A stretch of DNA of 64,000 bases from Turritopsis dohrnii (taxonomy: Eukaryota > Cnidaria > Hydrozoa > Anthoathecata > Oceaniidae), in NCBI GenBank assembly GCA_027922465.2, contig BQMF02000118.1, forward strand, positions 682,001 to 746,000, written 5' to 3'. Numbering within the stretch: the first letter of the stretch is position 1; each line of letters begins with the position of its first letter. The notes beneath the pieces were generated by a model. It made no database searches. It was not told where the DNA came from and saw only the letters and a list, made by a program, of their open reading frames with translations. The translations under genes were made by a program, and so were the position numbers. This document shows positions 56,662-64,000 of the stretch, piece by piece.

Positions 56662-58910
56662 ATATTATATATATCTTTGTTTTTTCTTATGAACACATCA
56701 AATGTCGTTATAGCCATTAATCTATTCATTTGAAGATTAATTTTGTTAATTTAATGAAAGAAATCTCAGTAACCATTTAGAATCTTTAACTGCCTAAAGA
56801 CGAAGCACCATAAATAGCTCGTGTCTCATTTTCCCATCAATTTATGCATGGGAAAACCGTTGAAACAAAAAAATTAATGTTTAATCTTAAGACAAAGAAT
56901 ACATGTTAGTTTGAAGACTTGTTTTGTTGATATAATGAAAAGGATTTGTATAGTTGTTCGAATCACAATGACATAAACAGTAAGAAGAGACTAAATTAAA
57001 GGTGAGACCATGAAAAGACAGGAGCCAGATGGCCAAAAACGGTGACAGCAGGCGCATGAACGTCTAAAGAATTTCATATACTTGCGCAATAAAAGAAACG
57101 GGCGCACCTTTAAAGCGAGATCACTACTTGACCTTTTGACAACGACAGAAACTTGGAATTCATTTAAAAACACTTACAAACGATTATATCAGAAGCATTG
57201 ATTCATTTCCTTTGTGAGTTTATCTCATTTCCTTTATTTTCATATGTTTTGTTTTTGTTTTTGTTTTTTATCATCTTTCAATCTTTTCATCTTTTTCACC
57301 TATTTTATTTTCTGTACTTGCAATATGTGGATCGCGTTGATAGTTTTGTAAATACTATATAGTTTATTTTTAATTTTAGAATATTTATTTGAAGTATTTC
57401 TTGATTTAACCTTCATTTAATCTATAAAGTAACAAAGACATAGGGTTGCATAACAAACTGATCAAATCCTGGTAAAAAATCCGTAAAACATAAAGTACCA
57501 AAATGTAAATTAAAAAGGAATGTTTGAATAGAATGAATAAGAATTGCGCGTGATCATTGGGCATTGAATTAAAGTGAATTGAATTGAATAAAATTAAAGG
57601 ATATTAATTGAATCAAAGGATAATCCATGCACTGATTTATATGCAATCAAGATGGAGCAACTACTGCGACATTTGCAATAGCAAATGTTGAGTGACTTTA
57701 TGCGGGACGTACATCAATTAATGAATCGCATTAATGGTGGAAATTTTTATTGGATAGTTATAATGAAATAACAGGAAAGTACAGTTAACGTAAGATAATG
57801 TGTACCTGTGGATTAGTCTAAACAGTGATAAACACCTCAGCGGCTGACTGTATTAGATTCAGTCTTGAAGATAGGTTATCATTTTAAGTATGTTAACAAA
57901 TTGGGTAAAAGACAAATTTTTATCAATATATTCTATCTTCACAGCACCAAAAACTCTCATAAATATTTCAGTTTCTTCATAAGATAAGAACAAGATGCCA
58001 TGAGAGGTATAAGAATTTCTGAAAAACCACCTGAAGTACAAAAAACAAGACACTAATGACATTCTTGAAATTTCCCTACACTGACAATTTTACGAGAGTC
58101 AATATGAGAACTCTAAGGAAGTCATGTCAAAGTGCCTTTGGCGACGCCTTTTGCGAGTCATTTTGACTCCCTTACAAGTATCTTTTTTACTCCCTTTACT
58201 TCCTTCTTATTACCATGAATGACTCCCTTTCAGTTCTCAAGAATGGCGATATTTGTGACTCTCCAAAGGGAGTCGTTTGAAAATGACTCTCTTAAAATTC
58301 TCAATTCGTGACTCCCGTTTGAGTATCATTTTGAATTAATGCTCAAACAAGAGTCATTTTATTATCACCTGAAGAGCTTCAATCCGCTATGACTCCGTTC
58401 AGAGCATCATTGCGTTGATATCAAATGACGCCCCTCTGGGCAAAATGTGTTAATATTAAATGACTCCCATTTCAGTACAATAATATTCTCAACGCTTGGT
58501 CATCTTGCTGATCTTGCCCCCGGATTTCATGGTGATCTCAAGATAATTAAGAAAACAATGCCATTTACTTGAAATCATGTATTGATCTTTTCATATAAAA
58601 CACTATGAATATATTTATACAAAAACATTTATGAAAACGCAAATAGCTTATATATAAACTTGGATATTTCGTAGCAATAAATATTTTTTGAGTGTTTTTT
58701 AATTTCTACGATATACAATATTTCTTTTTTATATAGTATAATTCGATTGTCTCCCCCACTTTTCAATAAAAGGTAGACCAAGAATGAAGAAAAACCACGA
58801 AGAAAGTTTCACGGCGCTAATTTTCGTTAATTGCCCCCGCAGCGAGCGTAAGCGAGCGAGGAGGCATAGTAGTTTCACGAATGTCGGCGAATGTCAGTTT
58901 CCGATTTTGT
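56662..58910. other. Intergenic, no gene recognised
   Basis: AT-rich. Around 58130-58480 the motif GACTCCCTT and its variants (and the complement) recur about ten times, suggesting an old repeat. A - strand 60-codon frame at 56991-57173 is not convincing. Confidence 0.45.
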
Positions 58911-58912
58911 TC

Positions 58913-58925
58913 TTCATCATCATCG

Positions 58926-58968
<43 letters not shown>
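58913..58968. repeat. (ATC)n microsatellite
   Basis: About 56 bp of ATC/TCA triplets with one G interruption. Confidence 0.9.
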
Positions 58969-58984
58969 ATGGAACGCCATAACT

Positions 58985-59575
58985 GCCATAAGTGATCGTT
59001 CAATGCTTTGCGTGGTAGTTATATCGTTTTGCGCAGTAGTGATATCGTTTTGCGTGGTAGTAATATCGCTTAGCGCCGTAGTGATATCGCTTTGCACCGT
59101 AGCGATAACGTATTGCGATGTAGTTTTCTGGAATTGCGAAGTAGATGTGTTTGACAGCGCAGTAATTAAATTGACTTGCGCAGTAAAAAATTCATATTGC
59201 GATGTATAAAATCTTGTTGGTGCACTAGTTAAATCATTACGTGGTAGGTGAGTTTTCGTTACGTGGTAGTGTTAAATGGTTACGTAGTGGATAAATCATT
59301 ACGTGGTAGCTATATCGTTACGTGGTAGTTAAATCGTTACGTGGTAGATAAATCGTTACGTGGTAGATAAATTGTTACGTGGTAGATAAATCGTTACGTG
59401 GTAGATAAATTGTTACGTGGTAGATAAATCGTTACGTAGTACTTAAACCGTTACGTGGTAGATAAATTATTACGTGGTAGATAAATCGTTACGTGGTAGA
59501 TAAATCGTTACGTAGTACTTTAATCGTTACGTGGTGGTAGGTTAATCGTTAGGTGGTAGTTAAATTGTTACGTCC
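58985..59575. repeat. Satellite-like array, 19-bp CGTTACGTGGTAGATAAAT units
   Basis: The left part (58985-59210) consists of diverged units of about 24 bp (GTAGTGATATCGTTTTGCG). The right part (59225-59575) consists of about 17 units of the 19-bp consensus with occasional changes (GATA/GTTA, GTGG/GTAG). Both share the TACGTGGTAG-like core, so the array grew from one motif. The open frames across it are by-products of the period. Confidence 0.9.
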
Positions 59576-60968
59576 CTCCCCCACATGTGTTTGAAGCACT
59601 CTTCCGCAGGGCTATTACATATTTCTCTGCTTTCTGGTTATTTCCGTTTCATGAAAAGCTTCGCAAGAAAATTCATTGATTTTCTTAGGTGGCCTCCTCT
59701 TTTTAGGTGCCTCTTTGATTAGTCTTCGACTATTAGGAGTGCCTCTTATCAATCTTGTCAAGGCTTATATATGGAATCTATTATTTCTTGATTTACTAAT
59801 TTGTATAGTTATTTTACCATCTATATATGCTATCATGGTTTTAGTTCAGAACTTCGTCTTATTTTACTGAGGTGTCAATCAGTGATCCACGAGTCATTTA
59901 AAAATCTCTCAGCTGATGCTAATAAGATTTGAAAATAACTGTTTTGTTTCAAGAAAAATCATCAAACTCTAGGGACCTGCAGTAAACATCATGTTCACGC
60001 GATATATGTAACATAAACGAATCTGGTGGCAATGCAATTCGGCTTTGTGTGCTATTGACGTCAAAACAATTCATTTTTTATTAAGAAAGAATTTTCTTTT
60101 GTTCTTAATCAATGACGTATGAATGTAAAATGTAGAATTTTCAAAAATATTTACACACGAATGTTTAGTTTGTTCACAAAAAGCTCAGCGGTGGTTCATA
60201 AAAGAATAACGTAATAAATAAAAGCGTTTAATAAAATTCGAAGGGTACACTTCCAATTCGCAAACATAATTGACTGTGTTATAGCAATCATGATGATTGA
60301 AAATGGTGGTAGAAAAGCTAACTTGGAAAAATGCGACGATGTTCGTTATGCGTATCCATGATTTAAGCAAGAAAGTAGTTTCACAAGTAATACTAGCTAA
60401 GTTCCCTTCATCGCTGAAGATCGATGAGCAAAAATCTTTTACTATCCTTGTTTTTCCCGTAAAGGAAGGACGGAGATCAACCTTAGATCAAAGTTGGACC
60501 GAACATATCTTAGCTTTTTGTGTATTTGACTTTCCCATTTCCTTTCTGTGAAAATTTGATTGCTTCTCTGCCTAAGTTGAAGATCTAATGGCTAGGAGTC
60601 ACTCTTCTCTCATCATTGGGACAATAGACCTTTTCATCAATTAAGTCACTTTCGATCTTTACAACCTTTGCCTCGTTTCTGATCATTATAATATTGTGAT
60701 GACGTTTTTTCATGACAACAGTGGTCATAAAAGTTAACATTGATTTTTCTATCATGCAAAGAAACGGAGTATGATAAAAAAGAAATTTAGGAATGTCTAT
60801 CAAATTAATTAAGCTGCAAATTCAAAAGGGTGTATTTACACAATGTGATAAGATTCAGCCAGTATCACAGAGAATCACATAAACAACTTATATGTGATTC
60901 GTTGACAGAAGTAGAAGGGAGTGTTAATAACAACAAAATTATTACGACGATGCTTTCACATAATTTTA
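59576..60968. other. Intergenic, one membrane-protein-like frame
   Basis: A 64-codon frame at 59676-59870 (+) encodes two hydrophobic segments (WNLLFLDLLICIVILPSIYA) reminiscent of TM2 of a GPCR, but no other receptor motif follows. At most this is a fragment. The other frames (60297-60551, 60585-60803) have no known domain. Confidence 0.3.
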
Positions 60969-62321
60969 TTACATGTGTTGATTGATTATGTTTAAAGCTT
61001 TTTCATAATAATCGATACCATAGTTGGTACTATTTTCGAAGTTTATCTCATCATTCAGTTCATTTAAGCATTCCGTACTTAAGATATTTGGAAATGTGAA
61101 TATAGGTCTCGAGTCAGACACATCACTTTCACCATCAGACACAGATCCGTCCACACCATAATGCAGAATATCCCCTATATTTGCATCTATTCCCTGAGGA
61201 CATTGATATTGCCCAGAAATCCACAATTGCATCGGTGTCGATCGGGTGGTGCGCATTCGGTGTCGTGACCATGCCCTAACCCAAATATCCAATCGTCTTT
61301 GAATTTCAGGCATGAAAACATAATGCAAAGCAGCCAGGTTTTCTGGTATGAGTGGATCCATGAGTCCATTGTCTTCCATGAAGTAGAACAACGAGTAAAA
61401 GTATGATAAAACTCCTTCAAACACATCTTTCCAAAGCCGCTCTATTCTTTGGTTATGGGTACTTTTACCAGTTATCATACTTCCTCTGTTAGGACCCATC
61501 TTGTCAAGCATGAAATCGGCGACCAAGATGTTTTCTTTTCCTTTGTCGGATCTGACTCGAGAAGGGATTCCATACATCTGAACTCCTTGAAGAAAACATG
61601 AAAGCACAGTTTCTGCTTTGTTGTTATCACGACATTGAAGAACAACAGGCAAACGGCTGAATCCATCTACGACACCTACAATGATAAAGTTCCATCTTAC
61701 CAACTTATGATTGGTATCGAGATGCCACAAATGATTGGGGCCTTTTACATTGTAAGCTCGTCGACGGAGTTTACCATTCTTTCGCTGCTGTACGCCAACT
61801 TCATCAACACGGTGAATACTATCTCGCAATCGCATTCTGGGAACTCTAACACCAACTTCGCAAAGCATACATTGTATCATAGCTTCGCCACAGCGTGGAA
61901 ACTGCATTGATATCTCATTAATCCGTTGGTCTAATTCGGTATTTGAGATATCCACAAAAGCTCTTTTAGATAAATCATATTCGCTCATCCTTCTAAATAT
62001 TGTGCGCTCAGAAACTCCAAGCATTGTGCTTATCGTAGCAATCTTGAAATCTTCATCGAGCAGATTTTCCAAAATGAACTTCGGAATGAAAAATTTGGAA
62101 GCTCCTGCGTTTGACTTTATTTTCACGGGTGTCTTGCCTCCAAACTTGCAACAAGCTATGCGAAGGTTCATCATGTCTTGTCTGCCTCTCACGCCAAGAG
62201 TAGTAAGCTCTTCTTCACTCAATTTTCCAACAATATCTGGAGTTATTTTCTCTTTGGAAAATGTGTTGGTTAGATCTTTCATATTAAGATCGTTTAATAT
62301 CTTTGCCATAGCATTTTCCAT
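60969..62321 (-). CDS. SAM-like and integrase-core (DDE) protein
   Basis: 450 residues from ATG 62319-62321, without interruption. Residues 1-60 resemble a SAM domain ([28 protein letters not shown]). Residues 80-115 resemble a helix-turn-helix ([17 protein letters not shown]). The integrase catalytic core follows, with Asp202 in WHLDTNH, Asp259 in RSDKGKEN and Glu294 in [13 protein letters not shown], the DDE triad of retroviral-type integrases and IS3-like transposases. Genes of this kind are expanded in cnidarians and fish; whether they are transposases (IS3EU-like) or domesticated is not known to me. A splice acceptor-like TTTTTTTTAAG just upstream allows an additional 5' exon. No convincing TIRs were found. 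A decayed relative is at 29762-30330. Confidence 0.82.
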   Translation of the reverse strand: MENAMAKILNDLNMKDLTNTFSKEKITPDIVGKLSEEELTTLGVRGRQDMMNLRIACCKFGGKTPVKIKSNAGASKFFIPKFILENLLDEDFKIATISTMLGVSERTIFRRMSEYDLSKRAFVDISNTELDQRINEISMQFPRCGEAMIQCMLCEVGVRVPRMRLRDSIHRVDEVGVQQRKNGKLRRRAYNVKGPNHLWHLDTNHKLVRWNFIIVGVVDGFSRLPVVLQCRDNNKAETVLSCFLQGVQMYGIPSRVRSDKGKENILVADFMLDKMGPNRGSMITGKSTHNQRIERLWKDVFEGVLSYFYSLFYFMEDNGLMDPLIPENLAALHYVFMPEIQRRLDIWVRAWSRHRMRTTRSTPMQLWISGQYQCPQGIDANIGDILHYGVDGSVSDGESDVSDSRPIFTFPNILSTECLNELNDEINFENSTNYGIDYYEKALNIINQHM

Positions 62322-62447
62322 CACATATCTTAAAAAAAACGAAAGAAAAAAAAGATGAAGCATTTTTGTGGTGATGTTACGTAATCCGGGAGTAAATTTT
62401 CTCCCCGCCCGTTGCCAGAGTGTAAAATTCTTGTTGCGAGAGTGCAA

Positions 62448-62770
62448 AATTTTTTTGTGCTGAAAATTTAAAGTAACTTTTTAAAAATCAAAAACAAGCT
62501 GTTGGTGTTAAAATACTCTTGCTTATTTTATTAAGAAGACGTCACCGTCTTGCTTTGAAAACTTTAAAAAAATTTAAAAGTTGTGGATTCAGGAGTTATT
62601 TAAACTCCGACAAGAAGAAAGTGATGACTATTATATTCTTGCAAAAGATCTGAAGTTATTTGATAATGAGTTTTTCTTCTCAGAGTGAAAACTTTTGAAG
62701 ACTTTTTAAGAATTGTTGAAACAAAAACGTTCATGTAGATCTTCTTGTTGAACATGTGCTTGTTTCTACG
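62448..62770 (+). pseudogene. Possible Harbinger-like transposase N-terminal relic
   Basis: In two frames the + strand reads LILLRRRHRLALKTLKK and then WIQELFKLRQEESDDYYILA, KDLKLFDNEFFFSE, which recalls the N-terminal part of Harbinger/HARBI1-type transposases (W-V-x-x-L-x-x-R-x-x-x-G-x-Y-x-x-L-x-x-ELRL). It is very short and frameshifted. Similar sequences GGGAGTAAATTTTC (about 62388) and GGAAATTACTCCC (about 62996) on either side might be degenerate ends. Confidence 0.4.
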
Positions 62771-64000
62771 GAGTCGCCATCATTGATTTGACTTTTAAAA
62801 ATTTTTGTGCTGTTTAGAAATCTCTGCAATTTCATTGGTTTAATCTAAAAAAAACTCGGAGTGCAGTTTCAAAAGTTGAAAATTTTCAACTTTTTTTTTC
62901 TACTCAAGTGTTGATTTTTTCCACCTTGCCCCAGGCTTAAAATAGTTCTGCGCATGCTCAATAGCTTGACCGCGCGGGAAAAGCACGTCCGCTTGGGAAA
63001 TTACTCCCAGTGGAAAATGGCCTGTAAACAAAATTGAATAACGATCAAATTCTATTGTGAATATGAGGTGTTGGCATGTATGGAAAGTTAAAAGAGTGAA
63101 AAATATCTCATTGAATAATGTGTATAATTATAAAGAAACTCACCTGGTTTTATATTTAATGATAATAAAGTTAACAAAGCCGAAAAAGTATGTATGACGT
63201 CATGCATGTGCGAATATTGCTAAACATTCATAAAATGATTTTATCATCTATTGAGAGAAATTTTTTTTATTGAGAGAAATTTCTTTCAGCGAAAGATTAT
63301 ACTTGTGTAAACAAATAGTTTTCTGGCTTTCAGTTTTTGCTAATAACTCCATTTATTTGGAATTCTAAAATTCTGTTTGCAGAATCTGATTTTAATAGAT
63401 GAGTTTCTGATGTTAATTACCAGTTAAAGATCTGTTTAAACTAAAAATTTAATAAACTTCACAAAAATAGATTTCGAGTGCTAATGAATATTATTTTTAA
63501 TAATGTTTTTTGTCTTAAAAACGCCTCCTGAGAACCGGTTTAACCGACAGTGTGCAGAGAGCATCTAATTGCCAACCAAGATGCGTGCGCATATTGGTAG
63601 GAAATTGACTTGATCTATTAAGCATTTATGTTGAAGCTCACAGCAATTATCGAGCAAAAAACACTAATGTTTATAAACATCACGTCACTTAGAAACTCAT
63701 CTATTAAAAAATTGATAGGAAATATTGAAGGAAATATTGAAAAAAAATTTTGTTCAAAAAAATTCACCTTGGAGGGTATCGACTATCCTTAACCCGATCA
63801 CCGTTCATTTGGAAGTTCAGTCGGTCCTAACTACAACGAACATTACTATAAAGTACATCATTGATTCCGTGAAGTAACAGTAGTTTGAAAGTATATTTCA
63901 TATCAACGGTGAACTTAATGAAAGCCGCCCAACCTCACTCCCAGGAAGCCCTGGGAAGGAGGTGGAAAGCCACCCCTTCACAAATTCCTCACGTGATGCA
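62771..64000. other. Intergenic, no gene recognised
   Basis: AT-rich with short duplications such as ATTGAGAGAAATTT near 63252 and 63271. The last 100 bases turn more GC-rich without a recognisable ORF. Confidence 0.45.

Noticed and set aside
58784..59209. 141-codon frame with repeated VVIS units
   Set aside because: It is a translation of the ATC microsatellite and the 24-bp repeats.
59676..59870. Hydrophobic 64-codon frame resembling a GPCR TM2
   Set aside because: No DRY, NPxxY or further transmembrane segments follow; too short to call a receptor.
62388..63010. Possible TIR pair GGGAGTAAATTTTC and GGAAATTACTCCC around the Harbinger-like relic
   Set aside because: The similarity is imperfect and the flanks show no 3-bp duplication, so no element boundary was called.
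1..64000. CRISPR arrays, bacterial operons, rRNA and tRNA genes
   Set aside because: No regular repeat-spacer structure, ribosome binding sites or cloverleaf was seen; the DNA is eukaryotic.

Overview
The window is animal nuclear DNA: AT-rich, intron-containing and crowded with transposable elements. It carries a HAUS5 (augmin) gene with clean GT-AG introns, class A GPCR genes, CR1-type LINEs, a Penelope-like element, a Kolobok DNA transposon with a THAP transposase and a P2X7-tail-like companion, several MITEs and a short TTAGGG tract. This mix fits a cnidarian, probably an anthozoan. That is an inference from gene content, and another marine invertebrate cannot be excluded.

From 1 to 36.1 kb a single host gene runs on the + strand: HAUS5. 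Fifteen exons (1087-36139) join in phase to about 582 codons, and the N-terminal exons lie upstream of the window. Its introns hold nearly everything else in this part. Intron 2497-7003 contains an apparently intact 3.4-kb Kolobok transposon. The 18.5-kb intron 9208-27753 contains a Penelope-like element with a 748-bp inverted copy of its own tail, a hAT relic, a frameshifted CR1-type LINE with a signal peptide plus 2A motif, a Cys-rich pseudogene, a Tc1-like MITE, an intronless GPCR gene with a duplicated upstream ORF, a 29-bp x 7 minisatellite and a 0.7-kb TIR element. Intron 28343-35046 contains an integrase-core pseudogene split by a second, nearly intact LINE.

From 36.2 to 44 kb is intergenic DNA with a LINE fragment (interrupted by a Harbinger-like MITE) and another MITE. 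From 44 to 50 kb is a block of tandem segmental duplications. Each unit has a ZAD-type zinc-finger exon pointing left and the first exon of a RecQ/DEAD-like helicase pointing right, head to head. The copies are mostly broken. From 51.7 to 56.6 kb, a GPCR gene on the - strand has an inverted, truncated copy of its 3' end about 4 kb away. From 58.9 to 59.6 kb is simple and satellite DNA. From 61.0 to 62.3 kb is an intact SAM plus integrase-core (DDE) ORF on the - strand.

The host genes (HAUS5, two GPCRs) are unrelated in function; what ties the window together is the layering of mobile elements. No CRISPR array, rRNA or tRNA was recognised, as expected for animal nuclear DNA.
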